From Phycomyces blakesleeanus NRRL 1555(-) (lineage: Eukaryota > Mucoromycota > Mucoromycetes > Mucorales > Phycomycetaceae): a stretch of DNA of 64,000 nt. A model generated the notes under the pieces. That model did no database searches. It saw nothing but the letters and a program-made list of their open reading frames with translations, and was not told where the DNA came from. Of the stretch, positions 1-11,364 are shown one piece after another; position 1 is the stretch's first letter; each line of letters starts with the position of its first letter. The position numbers and the translations under genes are program-made. The DNA lies in assembly GCF_001638985.1 (NCBI RefSeq), contig NW_017265135.1, forward strand, positions 1 to 64,000, in the 5' to 3' direction.

Positions 1-92
<92 letters not shown>

Positions 93-93
93 G

Positions 94-132
<39 letters not shown>

Positions 133-134
133 AT
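1..134. repeat. Hexanucleotide microsatellite (GTATAT)n
   Basis: About 22 uninterrupted copies of GTATAT with one variant (GTGTAT) near position 91. It runs off the left window edge. It lies directly upstream of the first visible exon of the GPI2-like gene, so it probably sits in an intron or in the 5' part of that gene. The open frames that cross it are products of the repeat. Confidence 0.97.
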
Positions 135-177
135 AACTGACAAATATTTCTGGAAATTTGACATACATATTACAAAG

Positions 178-892
178 GATTCTTGGATCCCTCTCCACAA
201 ATGCGGCTATATTTGCCTCTGTCTTGCTGGCCTCTCGACTGGATACAAATCTGGATGTGTTTGGACTCCTGTCTTTCGCGGTCCAATGGTTTGCTTTGTT
301 TCCTATATTCCGTAGACACTTGCAGGTTAGTGCTTCTTGTACTCACATTGGGACATGATGTATACACATGTGTATTGAAGTTCTTTTTTTCTTCTTTTTT
401 TTCTCTTTTTTTTTGGGGGGGGAGGGGGGTGTTCTGGTATCAATGATTTTATTTATTTATTTATTATTATTATTATTTTATATCGTTTTTCCAATATTTT
501 GGTTTGTGTGTTTAGGAGTTAAATTCGAATATCCAAACGGTTTTAACGGTTGTGATGCTTCTTATGTGCATCGTGATGTTTTCTCACATATCAAAAGCGG
601 TGGTTTCTCTTTACATACTTGGGTTTTGCTTCCTTACCTTTATCTGCCCCTACTGGCTTATTTTTATACAAAAATATAAAAAGTACGTATTTTTTTTTAA
701 AAAAAGAAAAAAAATACTGAAAGAAAAAGCTAAAAAGATTGAATAATTATTATTATAACTCCAACGTTTCAAAAATTAATTTGTTGTTATTTTAGTGAGA
801 TCCATGGACCTTGGGATGAAGCACGTCCACGGTTACAGAGACCTAGACGTGGGCTGTATAGAAAGCGTACAGGTAACTTAAAGATTATGTAA
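178..892 (+). CDS. GPI2: PIG-C/GPI2-like subunit of GPI-N-acetylglucosaminyltransferase (3' part)
   Basis: This is the C-terminal part of a multi-membrane ER protein of the complex that makes GlcNAc-PI, the first step of GPI-anchor synthesis. Exons read as 178-325, 516-682 and 796-892, with phase-consistent GT-AG junctions (CAG/GTTAGT, then a junction restoring KYKNEIHG). Family landmarks are clear: the block NAAIFASVLLASRL followed by a hydrophobic segment and FALFPIFRRH in exon 1, then CPYWLIFIQKYKN and HGPWDEA near the C terminus, both typical of PIG-C. The N-terminal half is missing, either left of the window or across the microsatellite. The start of the first visible exon is uncertain: the only nearby AG acceptor is at 176-177, but the frame stays open back to about 137. 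The stop is TAA at 890-892, giving about 137 visible residues. Confidence 0.85.
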
Positions 893-1023
893 TTGTGTCT
901 TGGTACCAACCCAGTTGACTTTCCTTTTTCTCCATCTTTCTTCTCGTTCTTTCCGTATTCTTAATTGTGTAGTAGCCCTGTGATAGAAATACTACATGCT
1001 TTTTAACTCTCACCCGATAAATA

Positions 1024-1067
<44 letters not shown>

Positions 1068-2394
1068 GTTGTTGTTGTTGTTATTATTATATATATATTT
1101 GTATTAGACTAAAAAGAATATCGAATTTTTGTAAAGAATATATATACATATATACACGTGTGAAGGAGTAAGTGTGAGAGTTTGTGAGTGTAAGAGTAAT
1201 ACATATGTGTAGCGCGGCAAGGAACCCAGAATATTCCGAGTAAACACAAATACATGGAACGAAAGAGAGAAAGGGAGGGAAATAGAAATATGTATATCTA
1301 AATATATGTGTGTAGCAGCCACAGACATTATCTTTCTTGGAAATAATAACATCAAAATAAAACCTAATCTCTTATTCCGCATTGATCACTGAAAAGTTAG
1401 GGTCCCTCGATACTTCCAGAAATGCCTGGAATAACCTTTTATATACACAGAAAATAGATATATAGATATATATGTATTTACTATCCTCAATACACATACA
1501 GATAGTATAGGTATAGCCGTATATCCGAATGAACGTATAAACGTATAAACGTATAAACGTATAAACGTATAAGCATTTCAATCTCGCAAAAATTATTATT
1601 TTTATTCGCAGATTAATTAAGGATAATATACTATTAATAATATAAAGACGCGATTATATTTTTATATAATTGTAATTATAATTGTAATTATAATATACTC
1701 TTATGCGGTCTAGGAGCTTATATAAAATACACGGACCATCCAGAATATATATATACAGATATATAATAATAATAAAAAGGTTAAATGTTTATTTCTCTTT
1801 ATTTAAGGTCTGGACATTTCGTTATTTTGTAAAGGTATAAAAAGGAGGGAAAATCAAAGAGCATAGTTTCACATGAAATAAACATACAAAAGGAGAATAT
1901 ACTATCATACCGACATTGGCATATTTTAGTGTACAAGCCAAAATAGTGAAAAATAAAAAAAATAAAATAAAATAAAAACCGTACTATTAGTATTAGTATT
2001 GGTATCAGTATTGGTTTCTTTTTTGGTATTAAAATAGAGTAAAAAATAAAGTAAAATAAAGTAAAGTATTAAAGTAGAAAATCAACATATTAGCTTGTAC
2101 ATCACAAGATAAATAAAAGAAGAAGAATAATGTTCATAATTTTCACATCACAAGAGTAGTATATACTTGTTTTGATTAGATAGTTTGTATAGAAAGAAAG
2201 GAAAAGAAACAGGACATGAAGGAACGGAGGGGTAGAGAAAACACTAAATATTTTTTTTAGATAAATAGATATATGTATATAAAATAGAGAGAAAATAAGA
2301 ATAATATTATTGGTATTAGTATTAGTAGTAATCTTTTAGAATTCGCGTCTTTTAGCTCTTAAACATACTTTAGCTCCCTTTAGTGAAATAAAGC
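893..2394. other. Intergenic region between convergent genes; simple repeats
   Basis: I see no gene here. The stretch is AT-rich and holds a (TTA)n/(TTG)n run at about 1024-1090, an 8-bp direct repeat (AACGTATA, about five copies, 1532-1571) and many ATATAT tracts. It separates the 3' ends of the GPI2-like gene and the Rua1-like gene. Confidence 0.7.
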
Positions 2395-4948
2395 TTATTT
2401 CTCAAAGGTACTGCTTGATGTTTTTGTGTAGACGTGACACTAGTTAAAGCACACAGGTATATACAATATTAGTATTTTTCTTATTTGCTTTGAGAAGCAA
2501 ACTATATATATATAGATGTATATATATATATTATGTGTGTATAACTGTATCTAATTTCAATAATGCCAACAATGTGGAAACATCGTGCTTACCTTGTGTG
2601 CGTGCCTGTACCACAATAGATGGTTTTTTCTTTTTCGGCTAGAGATCGGAACATAGGAGTAACACTGGTGGCATAAACCTTCAATCATTCCATTAACGCC
2701 TCTTCTTTGCTTGAGTGGTTCGATAAATGGCTTTCGTGAAACCGAAGAAATGCCATGAAGAAATTGTTTATGATACCTAGTATAGTGATAATAATAAATA
2801 ATAATAATTATAATTATAATAATTATCAAAATTGTTAGATTAGTTAGAATATAGAAATAATAATAGCAGTGAAGAAAATTCTGATTTTAGTCTTTTTCTT
2901 TTCTTTTCTTTTTTTTTTGTTGTTGTTGTTTTTTTTATTGCTGTTTTCATTAACTAACCAGTACGCGCTGTTCTTAAGCTGTAACCACTTTCCGGGTTTG
3001 CACAGGTCACAATATCCTTCTTTCATATGCCCAGCGTACCGCACCCACTCTGGTTTGTAGCTGTCACCTTTGTAACGGGTACTCTGTTGCCGCGGAGTAC
3101 TGGACGAATAGAGATCTCGGGTTAAGGTGGTTGGTGCGGTAGTATATGATGGACTGGCCATTGCAGATTTATTGCTGTTTTTACTATTGGCCGGAGAGAG
3201 TACCCGCGACTGATAGACATTGGCCTTGCGATTCGAATTTTCTGCCGGGTCCAAGCACCCTTGTGCTATTCCACTGTTTTGGTTATCCCACAGAGATGAT
3301 ACTAATGGCACATTATTTTTCGAAGAGTCCACAAACTCATCTAAACCAGGAGAACCTGGTTGCCCTAGTGACAAAGGGTTTTCCTGATTGAGATTATTAT
3401 GCTTGTGTGTGTGTGTGTGCTTATGATTATTGTGATTGTGATTGTGATTGTGATTATAATTCTGATTTTGATTTTGATTCTGATTCTGATTCTGATTCTG
3501 ATTCTGATGCTGATGTTGATGCTGATTTTGATGCTGATTTTGATGCTGATTTTGATGCTGGTTCTGCTTGTGATGTTCTTGTTGCAGCGGAAATATTGCC
3601 GCTTCTGTGATATTCTGCGTAGTGTAAGACCACGAGTCATTAGCAGCCAATGACTGCTTTCGATTTGAGAACATGCCTGTGATTTGTTCTTGATCTTTCT
3701 GGGCTAGAGGATCTTGTAATAATGACAATGATGTCGAAACCCCAAGGGGTCTTGTGGTCTGATAGTCATTTTCAGGGCAAGGAAGATTAGACTGTGATGT
3801 TACGATACTCTGTTGCCATGTGAGGCGTCTTTTTCCGGTAGAAACTACGCAAAGATCTGGCGACAGTGAGCCTAATTCGCTTGTGGTGTAGTCCAGACAC
3901 GGAGTAGTTCGCTGCTCACAGTTAAGCTGGTAGAAAGACGTCTCTGTTTCCGCCCCTGTTCCGCTGGTGTCGTACATACTTTGATACACACATTGAGAAT
4001 CACAGGGTGTAGGATCTGTATAATTAAACGCAGCCTGAATCTTGCTTTGGGAAAACTGAGGTGGGTATATGTCTGGTGTGTCAGTAACGGGACAAAACTG
4101 AGCATAGGTAGGGACCAACTGGCTTGCGGCGATAATTGGTATTGGAGTACCTGGGCCATCTTGAGGCATGACAATTAAGGGATGAGCATCTGAAAGAACA
4201 TCTTAGAATAATGTGCACAAAACAAGGGTATTGTGTATAAATATAAATATATGTATATGTATATGTATATGTATGTGTATGTGTATATGTATGTGTATGT
4301 TTAAGAATTGAAATACAAATAAGAAATAATAAGGATAGTAAGTATGAATACGAATGTGAATGTGAATGTGAATATGACTATGACCTTGAATATGAATATG
4401 AAAATATTTATTTTGAAAAGAAAAAGAAGAAAAGTGTTTCAAATATTCACAACAACAACAACAACAACAACAGAAGATAACAGCAAAGAAAAAAACAAAC
4501 AAACAATATATATATATATATATATACATACATACATACATACGTACATATATATTTGCTAAATGACGATAATAATAATCTTAATCTTCAATTAATAATT
4601 TTTTTTATTACCTGTTTGATTGTGTTCATTGGGTATTGGTTTACTTTCAACCGAATTATTCATGGATAATGTATGAGTGTTTGCGTATAGGTAGTCAAGA
4701 CTGATGTGGTGTTTCTGGGGGTTTAATTCATAATCATTCAGGTAAGTGTATAGTGGTAGTTGGTTCGTTATTGGAAGGGTGGTCTGAGCCTGAGGTGTAA
4801 AGGGTGGATATTTCTGGTAAGAATTGTCGATTGTGGTGTGTTCATCTGAACGCGCGTGGGCTGGTGGTAGGTAATTGAGAGTATTAATGAATGGTAAGAC
4901 TTTGGACAACTGAAGGTCTTGGTAATTAGTATGCCCAAGGCTATTCAT
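2395..4948 (-). CDS. Rua1-C-type fungal transcription regulator with His/Gln/Asn tract
   Basis: Four exons join in frame: 4948-4612, 4189-2959, 2776-2593 and 2439-2395, giving 598 residues. The C terminus resembles the Rua1 C-terminal domain, named after a smut-fungus regulator of glycolipid synthesis. It holds two Cys-x2-Cys pairs (GYCDLC and, after an intron, EGLCHQC), KNSAYWYHKQFLHGISS, and a terminal WYRHAHKCH that is only restored by splicing in the 45-nt last exon. These Cys and His residues suggest zinc binding. The long middle is low complexity, with a run of alternating His, Gln and Asn of about 60 residues (codons at 3400-3575), which looks prion-like or phase-separating. Exon 1 starts MNSLGHTNYQD. 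The role is probably DNA-linked regulation in the nucleus; targets cannot be inferred. Family assignment rests on motifs only. Confidence 0.72.
3400..3575 (-). repeat. In-frame CAN-codon repeat (His/Gln/Asn tract)
   Basis: A coding microsatellite of CAA/CAG/CAT/AAT/AAC codons on the minus strand. On the plus strand it reads as GATTCT, GATTGT and GATGCT units. It ends in a short (TG)n run at 3403-3419. It is fully in frame inside the Rua1-like gene, so slippage would change protein length without a frameshift. Confidence 0.9.
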
Positions 4949-7017
4949 GGCTAAGAAAGAAGCAGAAGAAGTAGTGAGAGGAATTGTTTAATGGAGCAAG
5001 GCAAGGCAAAGTACTTCTTTGGAGCTACTTACTCTGGAAAATGAAGGAGAAACAAGTAAAAGGAGGAATGAATTGAGCAAAATTTTCCCAGAGAGTTTAA
5101 AAAAGTAATAATATATATAATAATAAAATAAAATAAAATAAAATAAATAATAAAATTCTAATCGTTTACACGGCATGTGGTCAGTGTGACCAGGGTAACA
5201 GGATACACCAACATCTTTTACTCGATCTCTGGGCTAGTTTTCTAACGCGACATAAATAGCCAATCTTTATTGGTTGTATCGAACAAGAATCTACATTGGT
5301 CAGAATAATCTTCTTTTTCTTTCTCTTTTTGATTGATTGATTGACTGATTGATTTACAACGAAATTTATGTACCCAACTATAATTTATAACCACAGACTT
5401 CAAAATGGACGGCCACAGACCGCTTCAATTTAGGATTTTATTTTATTTTATTTTAATAATAATTTTTTTTGAACAGCAATAATCTCCATGGATTTACAAA
5501 AAAAAAACTCTTTCCTTTTCCTTTTCCTTTTCTTATTTTTTATTTTTTTATTTTTTATTGGGCCTATATAAATTGTTCCACCAGCCAATACATTCACAAG
5601 AAATATTACATGTAAAATATTATGAAAATAACTATTGCTACTGTTAAGCTTAGTAAATAGTACATTTTGTTAATAACAACAATAACAATAATAATTACAA
5701 AGTTTCATAACAAATTTCGCCTGAATTGTTGAATACTCTAAGTTCATGGGTAAAAGAAAAAAGGAGAAAGGAAAAAGGAAAAAGGGAAAAAAAAGAAAAA
5801 AAAAACTCAACCCATGTTCCATGCTGTTTACACACTATTGTACTAAACAAAATACACATACAAAAAAAAGGGAAAAAGAAGAACAAGCTAATCTAATATT
5901 TTGGGAGCTTCCCATTCTCCATTCCTGGCTAATAAATATGGCTCTTGTAGAAATGTGAGCGCAATGGATAACGCACATTGTTTCTTGTCGCACAAAAATG
6001 CACAGACATACTTGTTGTTCAACATCAACATGCGCTTTACAAGTGGGCCAACCAAAACTTGAGCCACGGCATCGTCTCACAGCCACAAAAGGCTCCGCAT
6101 CTCATCGATAATAATAATATTTTTTTGGGGAGGGTCTAGGCCCGTCATCTGTTGGTGAGGTGGATATCGGATATTGTATTGTATCGCATAGTTCTGCGTA
6201 TTCAGACTACAGGCGTGTATTATAAGCAGCATGTTTTCTGTGAGAGAGAGAGAGTTAATAATGATATACATAAAAAATGGAATAAAATACAAAATAAAGA
6301 GCAAGTCAAGTCTAAATATTTTATTTCATTTTATATATATATATATATAGTATATATATAGTATATATACATATCTATATCTATATATATATGTGTGTAT
6401 ATATGTATTTTTGGTAACCACCCTATGCATTGGATCTGCAAAAATATATATAATATATATAAAAATATGGAGTGGCAATATAGAGATTTTCAAGCTTTAT
6501 TTGTTGCCATGCTAACCTAACCCCCCTTTGTTTGCCTTTTGTTCTCTTGTTCTCTTGGTCTTTAGGAGCTTTTTTTATTGGGTTGACTTCATGGGTCCAA
6601 GTAAAGGGTACAGACTAAATAAGGTTTGTCGGACAAGACAATTATTTAGTACAAGCTGTAAAATCAAAATCAAAATGGTTACACCACAAAAAAAAGTATA
6701 AAAAAAAAAGGGATTGTTTTGGTTGGTTTTTGCGTGGTGTAGTGTGGTTGTCGTATTGAAAATGAAATCATTTATGAAGCTAAAGGTGTGTAAGGCATGT
6801 GTATGATTATTCTTTGTTTTTCTTCTTCTTTCCATTCCTATCACTATGATTATCATCATAAAAACCATAAAAATCGTAAAAATTGTTAAAATTATCATTA
6901 TTAAAATTATTATTAAAATTATTACTATTATTATTATTATTACTATTTACTATTTACTATAAAATAATCATACAAGTTATCTGAGCAGAAAATTAAGCAC
7001 TAGAAACTTCAAATTAA
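4949..7017. other. Intergenic region: upstream of Rua1-like gene, downstream of F-box gene
   Basis: No supported gene. It contains A/T homopolymers, a GATT tract (5329-5352), GGAAAAA purine tracts (5750-5805) and TA dinucleotide runs at 6333-6400. Short open frames here are low complexity. Confidence 0.65.
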
Positions 7018-9220
7018 TCAGGCAAAGAAGCGTGTGTCTAATCCCTCTGAAAAATCCATTACAAGTATTCTCTTGTCTTGACTAACACTACATATAATCG
7101 ATCAGTACTCATTAATGGAACACAGGGCGTTTTTTTTTTGCGCTTTTTTTTTCTTGTTTTACCTCACAATCTTCTTTTGATCAAAATAGACATCAAAGAT
7201 CCAGCTTGTGTGTCCACTTTGATAACATAAGAGACATTCACCCGTCCTATTAAACGTGTAGAAAATTCAGGGTTACTTATTCATTCCAAAAAAGAATAGA
7301 AATAAATAGCAGAAATTACCAAAATTCTTATCAATCTTGGTTTCAAATCTTTATTCCTTTACCTTAGATCCCACACACGCATGGTCTCATCGTAGCTAGC
7401 ACTTATAATTGTATTATCTTGTACGTGCAAAGATCGTACCAGATTTGTGTGTCCTATTAAATAAAACAAAGAAACAATAAGATCATCTACAGTTTTTTCT
7501 CTCTATATATATTTTTTTATATCTAATAGATATATATATATATATGTTTCTTTACTTTCTTATTTACCTTCACAAGTCAATAAGCATTTTCCAGTCTAAA
7601 TTATAAATATAAAATTAATTGGTATTAATTGTATTTAAATATCAAGACATCATGTATTTTATTTTATTTTACCTCTGCATCCCATACTTTGATTGTGTGA
7701 TCGCTGGCTCCACTCACTATTCTTCGACCATCAAATTGCACACAGGTCAATCCTCCAGTATGTCCAGAAAACATCCTTATACAGTTTCCACTAAGTATAT
7801 TCCACAGTTTAATTAGACCGTCGCCGGACACAGATACAAGATGATTTCCTTTCAGTTGAATCGAATTCACTGGTCCTGAATGTCCTGTAATGACTCTAAT
7901 CGGCGCACCATCCGCAAAATTCCATATCCGTATCGTATTGTCCTTTGAACTGCTGATTATACATCGGTCATCAAAGCACACTCCAGAAATGCCTGCTGTA
8001 TGACCCTACAAAAAATAAATAAATTAAAAATAAAATAAGAAAATAAAGACTAATATTTTTTTTGTTTTGTTTTCAATACAGCTTTTTTCTCTTGTTTTCT
8101 CTTATTCTTATTATTCTTGGTTTTCTATATTATTTTGTATGTATATGTATATATATATTAGAGTAGTAGTACTATAGTTTATAATACTATAAGCTAATAA
8201 TTAGTAGAGACCTTACTCTAAGTCTCATTATATTCTTCAGGTTATGTAAATTCCACACGATGAGAGTTGTATCGGATGAACCCGAGACCATCGTCCGGTC
8301 ATCATAATTCAGGCACAACACACTGCCCTCGTGGCCAGCAAGAGTTCTGATACACTGGTATGACCGGGCATCCCAGATCTTGATCGTAGTGTCTCGACTA
8401 CCGGTAACGATCTTTTGGTCATCAAACTGGACACAGTACACACCTTGGAGGTGACCATCTAAATAGTGAGCCGCAACTTTACCCAGCCGCCAACGAGTCT
8501 CGAGCTGGTACCGTTGTTTGAACCAATAGTACCAGTCCACTTGGTATTCCTCGACATTGAGACTAGACGGAGCCTTTAGTTTCCAGTTTCTTTCCAAGAT
8601 CCGAAACCTCCATTGATCTTTTGAAAGGTAGTGTTGGCGCCAGATCTTTGATACACATGAAACGGCCAATAGGCTTTGGAAGTCCAAAAGAGACACAATG
8701 TAAGCTCCTAGTTCGAATGGTAAACGCCTAAGAAAGTCTAAAGAATAAAAATAGAATAAAATAAAATAGATTAAGTAAATAGTTATTATAATTATTATAA
8801 TTATAATCATTTAAAAAAGCTTGAAGCAAGTATCGTATAATACAATGTAAATCAATTCACATATTAAAAAAAATACTATAAATGTGCGTCTATTATATTC
8901 TTAATTTACACACCAATCTTTTTGGGTAATATTACTGGCTCTGGAGTCGTTATTGTCGAAGACGTATTGGAAAGGAGGTTGCGTCCGGAGTTGTAGCTTC
9001 GCTGAGGCCTTAGTCGACGGAGACTGTTTCTAGAGCCAAGTGAAAGACTTCTAGAGCTGAGCGAACGGTTTCTAGAGCTAAGTGAATGAGTTCTGGATGC
9101 TGGGGATCTTGATTCAGTCAAGGTTACTTGGGAATCATCCGACATTGCTGAATCTTCTTCCGAAAGCCTTAATGTTGCAAACATTCTAAGGTTGACTTGA
9201 TTGTCGAATGGTGCGGACAT
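7018..9220 (-). CDS. F-box/WD40-repeat protein, SCF ubiquitin-ligase substrate receptor
   Basis: Seven exons: 9220-8914, 8737-8217, 8005-7673, 7595-7568, 7453-7363, 7246-7163 and 7087-7018. They give 477 residues, and all phases agree. Residues 1-100 are Ser/Arg-rich and likely disordered. An F-box follows at about 103-146 (FLRRLPFELGAYIVSLLDF), then a helical linker, then seven WD40 blades from about 197 to the end. Each blade starts with GH and ends in W-D or an equivalent (TGSRDTTIKIWD, SGSSDTTLIVWN, SASYDETMRVWD). The last blade is recovered only by joining exons 5-7 (GHTSWIFDVYFDQKKIV then SVSQDKRILVMDF). Exon 4 is a 28-nt microexon. This is the layout of beta-TrCP, Cdc4 and Met30 proteins, which bind Skp1 and recruit phosphorylated substrates. 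The blade wording is nearest beta-TrCP, but the exact orthologue is unclear. Confidence 0.9.
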
Positions 9221-11364
9221 GATGAATTGAATCTCTTTCTCTTTGTGTATGTGATTGCGTCCGTATATGCAAGGCTGTACGTAGAACGAGAAAAATGTAT
9301 ATGTATAAATGCACGCAATATTGATAATAAAAAGAGAAAGAAATGCGTATCTTTTTCTTTTACTATTTTAATGTTTCAATAAAGATTTATAAAGAGGTAA
9401 CGAGTATAAAGGCAAAGCAAAGTAAGAGAGCAGATAGTAATAATAACGATAGTAATAGTAATAGTAATAGTAAAAAATAAAAATAAAAATAAAAATAAAA
9501 ATAAAAATAAATAGATAAAAAAGAAGAAGAAGAAGAGAAAAGAAAACAAGAAGAACAAAAAAGGTAAAAAAGGAGGTATTAAAGTAGTACTTTGATAACT
9601 GAACACTACATTCTTCTTTCTCTCATTATCTCTGCTTCTTTAGCTCTCTCTCTCTCTCTCTCTTCAGGTCTATACTTCTTTGCTTTGAATTCTCTTAATA
9701 CTTGTACATAAGCATTTTTATATGTATATATGTATATATATATATATATATTCATACACGCATACATGTATTGATCTATTAGACATTTCACACTATTGAT
9801 TATTAACTTCAGTCATGTATTTTCCTTATTTCATCGGAATTCAATGCCATGTTATTCTTTCGCCATACTTGGCTCCTGATTTATCGTTTTTGCTTTTAAA
9901 AGTGACATTTATGGAAATCAGGCGTCTACATAAACTTGGCACAGTTTGTGTACGACATCGGCCAATCGTTTTTCAGAACACCAGAAAGTAAAAAAGAATA
10001 AAAAAGAAACAAGATAGAATTATACATAAATTTTGGATTTTACTAAGCGTTACTTTATACACCTATACACATGATGTATAAACCTTTTTCTTTTCTTTCT
10101 TTCTTTCTTTCTTTCTTTCTTTTTTTGGTGTATTAGATATCACTGTATATAGATCTGTATATGAGAGTGGTTCAAAGTGCTACAGAATTTATTCTTATTT
10201 TATTTTAGGTAAAATTCGTGACGCAGAATAAGCATTACTTATTCAGTACAGAAAATGAAACGCGTATTTAAAAAACATATATAAGTTTTGAATACATCAC
10301 GCTTGAATATTTAAAGGTTAATTCTGAGCTCATGTTTATAATTACTTGATCTGACTAGAATCCTCACCATACAGGTTTAGTCAAGGCTAATTTACTTATT
10401 GAAGCTAATAGCTTTTTGACTACAAACAGATAGAATATACACATTTTATAATAGCTAAAGTTAAAAGTAAAAATAAAGAAGAAAGAAAGAAAGAAAGAAA
10501 GAAAAAGACTCACGCTGTCATGTACACATTTAGTAAATACAACAGATGTTTATTCTAAATACAAAGCTATTACATACATAACCAGAGGGTTCTTTTTCTT
10601 TTTCTTTGTCTCTTTGTCTCTTTGTCTCTCTCTCTCTCTCTTTTGCTTAAGTAACAATACATGTATATGATTATGTGCAGTGTAGTGTAGTGTATTGTAG
10701 TATAGTGTATTGTATTGTATTGTAGCGTGCCAATTTCTTTGGAGTTTGACCTGCTTTCACAAAATATTTTTAAGAGTATTGTACATTATTGTGAGTTCCA
10801 AAAAGGAATAGAACCTGATTTAGCCACAGTGTGTGGCAATTCCAACGTACGAATGAATAGACTTCTTCCTTGGATGGAAACGCAACTATGATAGAAAATA
10901 AAGATAATTATGGCCATAATGAATCAAAGTGATTTTTTTGGAGTGTAGTGAGGGGTAGAGTTTTTATTATCGCAACTTGTAAACCTATGTTGAGAAAGAA
11001 TGAAGCGTTTATCAGCATATTCTCTCTTTCATTGCGCAAGTTTCACCAGCTAGCGTTTCTTGTTATTTTTTTTCCTCTTTCTCTTTCATTTTTGTTGACC
11101 AAGGAGGTTGTGTTTGTGTGTTTGTGTGTTTGTGGGAAAGGAAGATATTTCCGGTGAGATGTGATGTAAGAGAGGTTGTATGTTGTCAGTAATGGTGAGC
11201 GTGAGATGTCCTTTTTGATCTTTTTAGTGTTTTTGGTGTTTTTCTTCTTCTTCTTCTTCTTCTTCTTCTTCTTCTTCTGTTTTTGCTCTTGCTTTTGCTT
11301 TCTGGTCGAATTTCACGTGAATAGAGTTTCCTAGTAATTCACATCTTTCATTTTTTCATATTTT
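9221..11364. other. Intergenic region with dense microsatellites
   Basis: No gene recognised. It holds AAATA repeats (9476-9510), a (CTTT)n run at 10094-10124, (AAAG)n at 10480-10505, a GTAGT(A/G)T repeat at 10678-10725 and a (TTC)n run at 11246-11278. It spans the F-box gene promoter and the RBM39 gene 3' flank. Confidence 0.65.

Noticed and set aside
91..315. ORF starting inside the GTATAT repeat
   Set aside because: The MYVYVY start comes from the microsatellite; the real coding frame here is the GPI2-like exon in another frame.
3399..3653. Plus-strand ORFs of Ile/Leu/Met or Asp/Ser/Ala repeats
   Set aside because: They are shadows of the His/Gln/Asn tract of the minus-strand Rua1-like gene.
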